From Gammaproteobacteria bacterium (GTDB taxonomy: Bacteria; Pseudomonadota; Gammaproteobacteria; Thiohalobacterales; Thiohalobacteraceae): a stretch of 64,000 bases of DNA. Shown here piece by piece: positions 8,643 through 17,104 of the stretch. A program made the position numbers and the translations under genes. The stretch covers positions 171,413 to 235,412 of the forward strand of contig JAIOJV010000052.1 in the NCBI GenBank assembly GCA_019911805.1, read 5' to 3'. The notes under the pieces were generated by a model that searched no databases, was not told where the DNA came from, and worked only from the letters and a program-made list of their open reading frames with translations. The stretch's first letter is position 1; each line of letters opens with the position of its first letter.

Positions 8643-9502
8643 TTGCCAACGCACTGACGGTCGACGTCGAAGATTACTACCAAGTAGCGGCCTTCTCGAA
8701 TATCATCGAATATTCAGACTGGGACAAGCACGAAAGCCGTGTCGAAAAAAACACGTTCCGCACCCTTGAGCTGTTCTCAGAAGCTGGCGTCAAGGCCACC
8801 TTCTTCGTACTCGGCTGGGTTGCGGCGCGACACCCGATAATCGTCCGGGAGATCATTGCCCAAGGCCACGAGATCGCCTGCCATGGCTATAGCCATCGGT
8901 TGATATACCAGCAGGATCCAACCGAGTTCAAACGCGAGACCCTTGAGTCCAAGCATCTGCTCGAAGACCAGGCTCAGAAAGCCGTGCTCGGCTACCGTGC
9001 CGCAAGTTACTCCATCACGAAGAAGTCGCTATGGGCACTGGATATCCTGCACGAGTGTGGCTTCGTGTACGATTCGAGTATTTTCCCGATCCGCCACGAT
9101 CGCTACGGAATCCCCGGTGCCGAACCGGCGCCTCACAAGAAGATCACCCCCAAGGGCGCCGAGTTGATCGAGTTCCCAGTGACGACACTCGACCTGCGCG
9201 TGGGGACACTGCCGTTGGGTGGTGGTGGATATTTCCGGCTCTTTCCCTACTGGTTGACCCGAGCCGGCCTGAAGTGGATCAATGACCGCAGGTGTGCGCC
9301 ATTCATATTTTACCTGCATCCGTGGGAGCTCGATGTCGACCAGCCCAGGTTGGACGGCACCTGGTTCTCGAGGTTCAGACATTACAACAATCTCGATCGT
9401 TGCGAGACGCGGCTCAAAGCGTTGTTGGCCGACTTCAGATTCCAACCAGCCAGGGATGTCCTGATGGACCTTGGCCTGCTTCCTGTGCAGCCGCACGCTT
9501 GA
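8639..9502 (+). CDS. Polysaccharide deacetylase, exosortase/PEP-CTERM-associated
   Basis: This 287-aa NodB-type deacetylase removes acetyl groups from amino sugars of the polymer or of lipid-linked repeats. The N-terminal TVDVEDYYQ contains the metal-binding/catalytic aspartate pair. GHEIACHGYSHRL provides the two metal histidines, and GYRAASYSIT is the motif 3 arginine region. FYLHPWELD supplies the C-terminal histidine. No signal peptide is visible, as is usual for the subfamily of PEP-CTERM loci. It begins on the stop of the ATPase gene. The 42-bp gap to the next gene lacks a clear ribosome site. Confidence 0.88.
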   Translation: MIANALTVDVEDYYQVAAFSNIIEYSDWDKHESRVEKNTFRTLELFSEAGVKATFFVLGWVAARHPIIVREIIAQGHEIACHGYSHRLIYQQDPTEFKRETLESKHLLEDQAQKAVLGYRAASYSITKKSLWALDILHECGFVYDSSIFPIRHDRYGIPGAEPAPHKKITPKGAELIEFPVTTLDLRVGTLPLGGGGYFRLFPYWLTRAGLKWINDRRCAPFIFYLHPWELDVDQPRLDGTWFSRFRHYNNLDRCETRLKALLADFRFQPARDVLMDLGLLPVQPHA

Positions 9503-9544
9503 TGACCAGCCGATCAATCGCATCACGATATCTCTCTTGAAACC

Positions 9545-11542
9545 ATGTGTGGAATCGCCGGGATCATCAATATGTCATCCACTGCGCCGATCCCGGAGCG
9601 GACCCTGCTGCGTATGGCAGCCTTACTCGAGCACCGGGGGCCGGACGACCATGGGATGTTGCGCGGGGACGGCTTCGGATTGGTGCATACGCGATTGAGC
9701 ATTATCGACCTCGCAGGCGGCCATCAACCGATCCACAACGAAGATCGCACCATATGGGTGGTCTTCAATGGTGAAATATTCAACTACATCGAACTGCGGA
9801 AACTGTTGGAATCCAAAGGACATCGATTCTATACCCATACCGATACCGAAGTAATCGTCCACCTGTATGAAGAGTATGGCGACGATTTTGTACAACACCT
9901 CAACGGTCAGTTCGCGATTGCCCTGCAGGATATCGCCAACAAGCGTCTGGTACTGGTACGAGATCGTCCGGGCATCTTACCGTTGTTCTACACGGAACAT
10001 GATGGCCGCCTGTATTTCGCCTCGGAGATGAAATCAATCTTCGCTGGTATGGAGTGTGTACCAGCCATCGATAGGGTGGCCCTGGATCAGATCATGACCT
10101 TCTGGTCCGTAATCCCACCCAGAACGGCATTCGAGGGAATCAAAACACTCGCACCGGGTGAAATGATGGTGGTGGAGAAGGGGCGCTGCAGAAAGCACCG
10201 CTACTGGGACTGGACGTTCTGCCAACCGAGTGAATATCACTCCGCAAGCGAAACGGAGTTGGCCGGACAACTGCACGAGTTGCTGCTTGATGCGACCTTG
10301 ATCCGCCTCCGCTCGGATGTGCCGGTAGGTGCCTACCTGTCTGGCGGCCTGGATTCGTCAGTACTGGTCAGTTTGATTGCTGGTATGACCGACATACAAC
10401 TGCGAACCTTTTCGATTACGTTCCCGGGCAGCGATCTCGATGAACGACTGTATCAGGACGAGATGTCCAACCGGTTGACGGCAGAACACAGCCGGATCAC
10501 TTGCACACCAGACGACGTCGCTGCCGGTTTTCTGAACGCCATATGGCATATTGAATCACCAATTCTGCGGACGGCCCCGGTGCCGATGGGAATCCTCTCG
10601 GGCCTCGTACACTCACAAGGTTACAAGGTCGTGCTCACGGGGGAGGGTGCCGACGAGGTTCTGGGTGGTTATGATATCTTCAAAGAGACCAAGATCCGGC
10701 GTTTCTGGTCAGCCAATCCGGGCTCGCGGCTGCGACCGTTGCTGCTGAAACGCTTGTATCCCTATCTCGATTTTTCGAAGGTACAGGGGCAAGCGTACCT
10801 GCAATCGTTCTTCGGGGTCGGTCTGGATAATCCGGATCTGGCGTATTTCTCACATCTTCCTCGCTGGGTCACCACAGCCAAGTGCAAGACGTTCTATTCG
10901 AGTGACATGAACGACAGCCTGCGAGAAGATCCTTATGCGGCAGTCGCCGGCATTCTGCCTGCAGGTATCGGTAGCTGGGATTATTTCAACCGTGCCCAGT
11001 ATGTCGAGTCGAAGACCTTGATGTCGGGCTATCTCCTGTCATCGCAAGGCGATCGGATGTTGATGCAGAATTCCATCGAAGGCCGTTTTCCATATCTGGA
11101 CCATCGTGTGATCGAATTCGCCAACCGGCTGGATCCGCGGTTAAAGATGAAGGTCCTGAATGAGAAATATCTCTTGAAGCGTGCCATGGCAGACCGCATT
11201 CCACGCTCTATACTGAGGCGGCACAAGCAGCCCTACCGCGCGCCGGATGCCGAGAGTTTCCGTGATGTGGACAAGGCTGGCTATGTGGAGCATCTGCTCG
11301 ATCCCGACTATGTCGGCCGGGTAGGTTGTTTTGATGCGCAGAAGGTATCCCTCCTGTACAAGAAGGTGAGGGCCGGACGGGCCAGCAGCGCCAAGGACAA
11401 CATGGCATTCATCGGCATCCTATCGACCCAGGCGCTGCATCACCTCTATGTAGAGGGTTACACCGACAATATAATCAACCGAGCCGATCGTTGGGCGATG
11501 GGAAATGAAGGCAATCTGAACGAGGCAACACATGTCTGTTGA
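9545..11542 (+). CDS. Asparagine-synthase-like glutamine amidotransferase (EPS tailoring)
   Basis: The 665-aa enzyme has a class II glutaminase domain (Cys2 of MCGIAGI, GLVHTRLSIID, FNGEIFNY) joined to an AsnB-type synthetase domain with the PP-loop LSGGLDSS at 265-272. In EPS loci such enzymes amidate a carboxylate, for instance on a uronic acid or a bound acyl group, using glutamine-derived ammonia. The start is fixed because Cys must follow Met directly. The segment DRPGILPLFY (about 140-149) departs from the usual DRxGIKPLYY found in the paralogue at 27728. The length exceeds standard AsnB by roughly 100 residues, mostly at the C-terminus. The 3' end overlaps the ACP gene by 11 bp, implying translational coupling. 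Confidence 0.88.
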   Translation: MCGIAGIINMSSTAPIPERTLLRMAALLEHRGPDDHGMLRGDGFGLVHTRLSIIDLAGGHQPIHNEDRTIWVVFNGEIFNYIELRKLLESKGHRFYTHTDTEVIVHLYEEYGDDFVQHLNGQFAIALQDIANKRLVLVRDRPGILPLFYTEHDGRLYFASEMKSIFAGMECVPAIDRVALDQIMTFWSVIPPRTAFEGIKTLAPGEMMVVEKGRCRKHRYWDWTFCQPSEYHSASETELAGQLHELLLDATLIRLRSDVPVGAYLSGGLDSSVLVSLIAGMTDIQLRTFSITFPGSDLDERLYQDEMSNRLTAEHSRITCTPDDVAAGFLNAIWHIESPILRTAPVPMGILSGLVHSQGYKVVLTGEGADEVLGGYDIFKETKIRRFWSANPGSRLRPLLLKRLYPYLDFSKVQGQAYLQSFFGVGLDNPDLAYFSHLPRWVTTAKCKTFYSSDMNDSLREDPYAAVAGILPAGIGSWDYFNRAQYVESKTLMSGYLLSSQGDRMLMQNSIEGRFPYLDHRVIEFANRLDPRLKMKVLNEKYLLKRAMADRIPRSILRRHKQPYRAPDAESFRDVDKAGYVEHLLDPDYVGRVGCFDAQKVSLLYKKVRAGRASSAKDNMAFIGILSTQALHHLYVEGYTDNIINRADRWAMGNEGNLNEATHVC

Positions 11543-11783
11543 AACCAAGCTGAGAAATTTCATTCTTGAAAATTACCTGTTTACGGAGGACCAGGGCATG
11601 TTGGGGAGCGACGATTCGTTTCTGCAGAAGAATATCCTGGACTCGACCGGCATGCTGGAAGTCATCTATTTCCTGGAGGATGAATTCGGTATCAAGGTGA
11701 ATGACGAGGAGATGATCCCAGACAACCTGGACTCGGTGAACCGCATTTCGGCCTTTCTTGCGCGCAAGGGCGTCGCCGCCTGA
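11532..11783 (+). CDS. Free-standing acyl carrier protein in the EPS locus
   Basis: This 83-aa protein is an acyl/peptidyl carrier with the phosphopantetheine serine at Ser38 in the motif LDSTGML. The domain is acidic and helical, with the typical second helix LEVIYFLEDEFGIKV. It is distinct from the housekeeping AcpP at 42.7 kb. It overlaps the amidotransferase upstream and the AMP-ligase downstream (TGATG), so the three are very likely made together. The likely role is to hold an acyl or aminoacyl group activated by that ligase for transfer to the polysaccharide; the cargo cannot be told from sequence. Confidence 0.9.
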   Translation: MSVETKLRNFILENYLFTEDQGMLGSDDSFLQKNILDSTGMLEVIYFLEDEFGIKVNDEEMIPDNLDSVNRISAFLARKGVAA

Positions 11784-13306
11784 TGTCCACGACCTGCACA
11801 TCCCTGCCTGCATTACTGTTGCGTTCCGTGGAACAGCAGCCAGATGCGGTCGCCATTGTCGATGGCAGTTCGCGAGTGAACTATGCGACGCTGTGGGAGC
11901 GGGTCAGGACTGTTGCAGGATTTCTGACGGAAATGAATATCGGCCAGGGAGATCGTGTCGCCCTGTTCCTGGACAATTCCGTAGATTACGTGGTCGCCTA
12001 TTATGCCGTCCTGCTCAGCGGCGGTGTGGTTGTGGCAATGAATACGGCAGCGAAGGCGCGCGACATCGATACCTGGGTACGGCATTCCGATGCCAGCCTC
12101 CTGATTGCAGATGCCAATCATCCGGAATACGCCGCGATCCTGGAACGGATGGCCCCCACACTGCCGATCATCGCACTGGGACAGGATACTGCGTCCGCGC
12201 CGAATCGATACGCCTGGGTGCAGGCGACGACGGCCAAGGCGACGGTACAACACCCTGGGGATCTCCTGGAGGATGGGCTGGCCGCGATCATATATACCTC
12301 CGGTACGACGGGGAATCCGAAGGGCGTCACACTCACGCACCGCAATCTCTGCAGTAACACGCAGTCCATTCTGCAGTATCTGAGACTTCAGCCGGACGAC
12401 AGCATCGTCAATGTGTTGCCGTTCTTCTATTCCTACGGTAACTCCATTCTCCACACGCATCTGGCGGTCGGCGCGCGCATTGTGCTGGAGAAATCCATGC
12501 TCTATCCCGTACAGGTGCTGAATCGCATGGTCGAAGAACGGGTAACCGGATTTTCGGGTGTGCCATCCACCTACAGCATCCTGCTCAATCGTGTCACTCT
12601 CGGGCAGTTCGATCTCTCGAGTCTTCGCTATATGACCCAGGCGGGTGGACCGATGGCACCGGCGGACGTCCACCGGCTGGTGTCAATGCTGCCGAAGGTT
12701 CGGTTTTTCGTCATGTACGGTCAGACTGAGGCGAGCGCCAGACTGGCCTACCTGCCGCCCGAGAAACTGGTCGACAAGCTTGGCTCCATCGGCGTGCCCG
12801 TCCCTGGTGTTCGCATCGAGATTCACGGCCCTGATGATCGCGAGTTGGAGCCACACGTGCCGGGGGAACTGCGTGCGCAAGGCCAGAACATCATGCATGG
12901 ATACTGGAACGACCCGGAAACGACGCAGCAGGTACTCCGCAACGGCTGGCTGCATACCGGGGATATCGCCTACCGTGACGAGGACGGGTACCTGTACATC
13001 GTCGGCCGTGCCACCGACATGATCAAGACGGGCGCACATCGCATCAGCCCGAAGGAGATCGAGGAAGTCGTTTTGGAACTCGATGGCGTAGCCGAAACGG
13101 TGGCCATCGGCGTGCCCGATCCGATGCTCGGTCAGGCGATAAAACTCATCGTGGTGCCGAAGCCAGGAGCTGAATTGGACATGAAAGGCATCCAGCGGCA
13201 CTGTCGTCAGAATCTGGCGAGCTACAAAGTCCCCAAGTTCATAGAATTCTCCGACTCTTTGCCCCGCACAGCTTCCGGGAAGGTGCAGCGTTTCAAGCTT
13301 CAGTAG
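11783..13306 (+). CDS. AMP-forming acyl-CoA/acyl-ACP ligase, EPS-associated
   Basis: This 507-aa member of the ANL superfamily activates a carboxylic acid as acyl-AMP and loads it on CoA or a carrier protein. Motifs visible are the P-loop IIYTSGTTGNPKGVTLTH, YGQTEAS, the WLHTGDIAYRDEDGY region and the C-terminal PRTASGKVQRF with its catalytic lysine. Length and position resemble the acyl-CoA ligases associated with exosortase A loci. It starts on the stop of the ACP gene, so the ACP is the natural acceptor. The substrate is unknown. Confidence 0.9.
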   Translation: MSTTCTSLPALLLRSVEQQPDAVAIVDGSSRVNYATLWERVRTVAGFLTEMNIGQGDRVALFLDNSVDYVVAYYAVLLSGGVVVAMNTAAKARDIDTWVRHSDASLLIADANHPEYAAILERMAPTLPIIALGQDTASAPNRYAWVQATTAKATVQHPGDLLEDGLAAIIYTSGTTGNPKGVTLTHRNLCSNTQSILQYLRLQPDDSIVNVLPFFYSYGNSILHTHLAVGARIVLEKSMLYPVQVLNRMVEERVTGFSGVPSTYSILLNRVTLGQFDLSSLRYMTQAGGPMAPADVHRLVSMLPKVRFFVMYGQTEASARLAYLPPEKLVDKLGSIGVPVPGVRIEIHGPDDRELEPHVPGELRAQGQNIMHGYWNDPETTQQVLRNGWLHTGDIAYRDEDGYLYIVGRATDMIKTGAHRISPKEIEEVVLELDGVAETVAIGVPDPMLGQAIKLIVVPKPGAELDMKGIQRHCRQNLASYKVPKFIEFSDSLPRTASGKVQRFKLQ

Positions 13307-13322
13307 GATGGGATAACAAGGT

Positions 13323-14306
13323 ATGAACCAATCCATAGATTCAACTGTTTTTGATATTGATTATCTGGCCGAAGCCGATCGCATCGGTGATGGCATCCGT
13401 GCAGCGCTGCGCGATGTGCTCAATCGAAGGGGGCTAGTAGTTGCCATATCCGGTGGCATCGACAGCTCGGTCTGCGCGGCGCTGGCGGTGCGGACGCTGG
13501 GTGCCAGGAAAGTCTTCGGTCTGTTGCTGCCGGAACGGGATTCTTCATCGGCCAGCGGCACTCGTGGTCGGACACTCGCGGAACATCTGGGCATCGAATA
13601 CACCGTGCATGACATCGCGCCGACATTGGACGCGATTGGCTGCTACGAGTGGCGCGATTCGGCTATCCGCAGTGTGTTCCCGGATTACGGTATCGACTGG
13701 AAGAATAAAATCGCGATCTCCGGCGGTATTCAAGGGGGGGTCAATCACTTTTTACTGGTGGTGGAGGACCCGTCGGGAAATCGTCAGGAGAAACGTCTGC
13801 CGTTGAAAGAATACCTGCAGATCGTCGCCGCGACGAATTACAAGCAGCGTATCCGCAAAACGGTCGAGTATTTCCATGCGGACCGGCTCAACTACGCCGT
13901 GGTCGGGACGCCCAACTACCTGGAATACGATCAGGGGTTTTTCGTCAAGAATGGTGACGGTTCTGCGGATATCAAGCCCATCGCGCACCTCTACAAGACA
14001 CAGGTCTACGCCATGGCCAAGGCGCTTGGATTACCGGGCGAGATCACGTCGGCGGTCCCCACCACTGACACCTACAGCCTTCCCCAAGGCCAGGACGAGT
14101 TCTATTTCGCACTGCCGTATCAGCAGATGGACCTGGCACTGTGGGCATTGAACCATGGAGTCGGGGCAGAGGCGCTTGGGCGGGCCATCGGGATCTCCGC
14201 GGAACAAGCGGAATGGGTCTTCGAGGACATCCGCAAGAAGCGCTCCACGACCGCCTATCTGCACGCCAGTCCGGTGCTGCTCGGCTCATCCGCGGAGCGC
14301 CAGTGA
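13323..14306 (+). CDS. NadE-like ATP pyrophosphatase/amidotransferase in the EPS operon
   Basis: This 327-aa protein has the NAD synthetase fold: PP-loop ISGGIDSS at 42-49, GTPNYLEYDQGFF, and DIKPIAHLYKTQV. NAD synthetases turn deamido-NAD into NAD with ammonia after adenylation of the carboxylate. No glutaminase domain is fused, so ammonia would come free or from the amidotransferase encoded three genes upstream. Its place right after ACP and ligase genes suggests that it may have been recruited to amidate a polysaccharide intermediate, but housekeeping NAD synthesis cannot be excluded. A weak ribosome site precedes the ATG, 16 bp after the ligase stop. Confidence 0.8.
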   Translation: MNQSIDSTVFDIDYLAEADRIGDGIRAALRDVLNRRGLVVAISGGIDSSVCAALAVRTLGARKVFGLLLPERDSSSASGTRGRTLAEHLGIEYTVHDIAPTLDAIGCYEWRDSAIRSVFPDYGIDWKNKIAISGGIQGGVNHFLLVVEDPSGNRQEKRLPLKEYLQIVAATNYKQRIRKTVEYFHADRLNYAVVGTPNYLEYDQGFFVKNGDGSADIKPIAHLYKTQVYAMAKALGLPGEITSAVPTTDTYSLPQGQDEFYFALPYQQMDLALWALNHGVGAEALGRAIGISAEQAEWVFEDIRKKRSTTAYLHASPVLLGSSAERQ

Positions 14307-14310
14307 GCCG

Positions 14311-14874
14311 ATGACCCCGATTCTGCCACGCAAACTCATCAAGTGGCGCGACTACGCCCTGGCGCGGCTTCGGGCCCGGGCGGCTGCGACTGCGCTACTT
14401 AAGGGCCCCCCGGTGCATCGGATACTGGTTATCTGTTATGGCAATATCTACCGAAGCCCCTTCACTGAGGCGTGTCTGAAGACCACCTGCACCAAGCCGG
14501 CCATGCTCGAAATACGATCGGCAGGCTTCCATCCACGCGCGGGCAGGGAGGTCGAGGCGGCATTCCAGCACATGGCACAGACCTTCAGTATCGACCTCGC
14601 GCCACACCGCTCGAGGTGTATCAACCGTGATGATCTGGACTGGGCCGATCTCATTCTGATAATGGATGGTCATAATTACCGGCTCATGCATCAACATTAT
14701 TATACTTACCTGGAGAAGTGCATGTGGTTGGGTGCCGTCAGCACTGCAACCCCGATCATCATCAAGGACCCTTACAAACAACCCCCGCAGAAACAGTTGC
14801 GCATTGCACGCCAGCTCCACGCGGCCTGTGCCGCTTTCGGTGATCGGCTCATGCAGACGGCAGCAGTGTCCTGA
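14311..14874 (+). CDS. Low-molecular-weight protein tyrosine phosphatase
   Basis: The product (187 aa) is an LMW-PTP, the class that dephosphorylates BY-kinases in capsule and EPS loci. The P-loop CYGNIYRS gives nucleophile Cys42 and Arg48, and the general acid lies in KDPYKQ (Asp153). About 30 residues, many basic, precede the catalytic domain, which is longer than usual. I chose the ATG 4 bp after the NadE-like stop; longer in-frame ORF sequence upstream overlaps that gene and is unlikely. The final 26 bp overlap the opposing ATP-grasp gene. Its classical partner at 5269 looks catalytically inactive, so its substrate is open. Confidence 0.85.
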   Translation: MTPILPRKLIKWRDYALARLRARAAATALLKGPPVHRILVICYGNIYRSPFTEACLKTTCTKPAMLEIRSAGFHPRAGREVEAAFQHMAQTFSIDLAPHRSRCINRDDLDWADLILIMDGHNYRLMHQHYYTYLEKCMWLGAVSTATPIIIKDPYKQPPQKQLRIARQLHAACAAFGDRLMQTAAVS

Positions 14875-16069
14875 GCAGGTTACGAAACCACTGTACGCTT
14901 TCGTGCAAAGCAGGTCTGAGATCGGTCAGCCGCTCGATCTCCAGTCGCGTTGCGGGGTTGAATGACTTGATGAACTCCGCCAGATAACGTCCTCGGGACG
15001 GGAACCCCGGTGGCAGGTCGAGGCTCTCCTCGGGTTTGAACAGGCGGAGGAGGAGGGCGTCGATATCACCCCACAGCCAACGCGTCCGCACACCGATCTG
15101 GTAATCGAATACCGGCTGCATATGTGGGCGCGTGAGGCTGTCGATGAGCAATCGTGGGAAATCGACGCCTGCGTCGATCGCCAGCTGCAACGATCCCCAA
15201 AATCGACCGTTGATTTCCATCAGCTTGGGACGGCCATCCCGCCGGTCCTGTTTAAACTCGACCATCGCTACCCCGGTCCAGCCGAGTTCACGCAGCAGGC
15301 GTTCAGAAAAATCCAACGCCAGAGGATCCAAAGCGATGCTCTCCCGCAACACACTCACGCCACCCGAAGGTGGCTTCTCCCGCAGCCGCCGGTGGGAGAA
15401 GGCCGCCAAGACCTTGCCCTGATGGGCGCAGATGAATACCCCGATACCGGGACCGATGATCTTCTCCTGCAGCATCACCGGAAAGGCACGTGGATCGAGG
15501 TCTCCGAGGATGCGAGCCAGTTCCGACTCATCATGCGCGTAGCTCACCGCGGTGTAGATCCACCCAGTCCCGGTATCGATACGTGATCTGAACGGTTTGA
15601 TGACGAGCGGAAAGCCTAGCCCATGCCCGAGCCGACCAGCATCGGTTATGGCGTCGGCTGGAGTATCGATGATGGTGGATTGCGGTATGTCGACATCGAG
15701 CCTGCGTGCAAGCGCCATCGTCGCGTCCTTGTCGGCCGCAGCCCGAACGGTGTCGATATCTGGAAAGGGTAGGCTGCATCCTTCCGGTATGCGATGGCGA
15801 TTGGCACCGATAATCAAGGTCGTGATATCCGTAACCGGTAGCAGCACCTCAACTTGTTCCTGGGCGACATAGTCAACGATGAAATCCATGAATGCCGGCC
15901 CACAGCTATCCGGATCGGGATAACGCACCCGGGCGCCGCAGAAGCGAGACGCACCCGCCAGGCTGTGGATCCGCTTAGAGCCCACAATGATTTCATGACC
16001 AGCCCTCCCCAGACTGCGGGTGATCGCAAGGGCGGCTCGACTGTCGCCGTCGGTAACGAGGATCTTCAT
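14849..16069 (-). CDS. ATP-grasp carboxylate-amine ligase family protein
   Basis: This 406-aa enzyme has the three-part ATP-grasp plan. A Rossmann-like N-terminal domain (MKILVTDGDSRAALAITRSL) is followed by the ATP-binding core (GFPLVIKPFRSR, VMLQEKIIGPGIGVF) and the metal/catalytic segment MEINGRFWGSLQLAI near residue 295. Such proteins join a carboxylate to an amine or thiol through an acyl phosphate. No partner fold reveals the substrate. It is the last gene of a four-gene minus-strand block and converges on the phosphatase gene with a 26-bp tail overlap. The upstream deacetylase ends 6 bp before its start. Confidence 0.8.
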   Translation of the reverse strand: MKILVTDGDSRAALAITRSLGRAGHEIIVGSKRIHSLAGASRFCGARVRYPDPDSCGPAFMDFIVDYVAQEQVEVLLPVTDITTLIIGANRHRIPEGCSLPFPDIDTVRAAADKDATMALARRLDVDIPQSTIIDTPADAITDAGRLGHGLGFPLVIKPFRSRIDTGTGWIYTAVSYAHDESELARILGDLDPRAFPVMLQEKIIGPGIGVFICAHQGKVLAAFSHRRLREKPPSGGVSVLRESIALDPLALDFSERLLRELGWTGVAMVEFKQDRRDGRPKLMEINGRFWGSLQLAIDAGVDFPRLLIDSLTRPHMQPVFDYQIGVRTRWLWGDIDALLLRLFKPEESLDLPPGFPSRGRYLAEFIKSFNPATRLEIERLTDLRPALHESVQWFRNLLRTLLPSA

Positions 16070-16075
16070 GTCCGG

Positions 16076-17098
16076 TTATCTGCCTGAAAGCAGCAAGGCC
16101 ATCAGCAGTCGGGCCTCGCTCCCCGCTACATTGTCGTTGATATTAATGCGCCGGATCGCCAACGGATCACTGGTGATGTCGACCTGACCGGGGATGGTCG
16201 TGAAGGCGAGCGCGTAGCCGGCCTGTCGCGTCTCCCGCTGAACGGTGGAGTCATGGTCGCCGTTGGGGTACGCCAGCGCTATTGGCTCCGCATTCATGTG
16301 CTCCTGGAGCCAATGGCGTGACCGCTGAAGTTCCCCGGACAGTTCCTCCACACGCAAACTGGGAAACACACGATGTGTGCAACCGTGAGACTGGAAAGTG
16401 ATGTCGTGTCTCATCATCTCCCGCATCTGTTCTGTGGACAGATATCGGTCAGGCCCATAATCCGGTTCGATGTGGTTCAGGGCTGCGGTCAGATCGGCGA
16501 TAATTTGATCGATCTCCATGTATGTCTTGTGTTTGATCGCACGTATGGCCGTTTTTATCTCCTCACGCCGCTGGGGTAGCGGAATGGCCACCAGGTAAGA
16601 CCATTCGTATTTCCCTAGCAGACGTACCGCGTCGGCCGACTTGCTGGCACAGACTCGTTCAACTAGATGACCGAGCCGCTCCTGCCAGAAGAGTTTTTCT
16701 GTCCCGATGTAGTCCGTAGGTACGAAAACGACTGCCGGTACATGCCATTTCTTCAGAAGATCGAAGGCGTAAGTGTAATTGTCCTGCCATGCATCATCGA
16801 AGGTGATGAGGCATCTCGGTATCCCGGATATCGCCCCGGTTCGCATGGCAGCATTGAACCCGTCGAGGCTCAGGCAGTCGAAATGGCGGGTCAGGACGGC
16901 CAGGTGACGCGCGAACGTAGTGGGTTTGATCATGATGGCAGCGTGGGAAAAACTCGTATCCCTGTCGGCCAACGGCAGCACCCGATGATAGGTCAGAACG
17001 ACCATCCGATGCCTGAACATCCGGCGTACCAGCAGCGTTGAGAGGCCGGAATGGTACAAAATATCCGCGAGCAGATTTTTTATTCGGTTACGCAGCAT
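16076..17098 (-). CDS. Polysaccharide deacetylase family protein (second copy)
   Basis: This 340-aa NodB-fold protein differs from the deacetylase at 8639. It carries LTYHRVLP near the N-terminus, the metal aspartates of ITFDDAWQDNY, and FQSHGCTHRVFPSL supplying histidines. The late segment PIALAYPNGDHDS is the arginine/proline motif region with Tyr-Pro-Asn-Gly. The family includes both N-deacetylases and inactive relatives; key metal ligands appear present here. It is flanked within 7 bp by the ATP-grasp and aminotransferase genes, so the four minus-strand genes form one operon. Confidence 0.82.
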   Translation of the reverse strand: MLRNRIKNLLADILYHSGLSTLLVRRMFRHRMVVLTYHRVLPLADRDTSFSHAAIMIKPTTFARHLAVLTRHFDCLSLDGFNAAMRTGAISGIPRCLITFDDAWQDNYTYAFDLLKKWHVPAVVFVPTDYIGTEKLFWQERLGHLVERVCASKSADAVRLLGKYEWSYLVAIPLPQRREEIKTAIRAIKHKTYMEIDQIIADLTAALNHIEPDYGPDRYLSTEQMREMMRHDITFQSHGCTHRVFPSLRVEELSGELQRSRHWLQEHMNAEPIALAYPNGDHDSTVQRETRQAGYALAFTTIPGQVDITSDPLAIRRININDNVAGSEARLLMALLLSGR

Positions 17099-17104
17099 GA
17101 CCGC

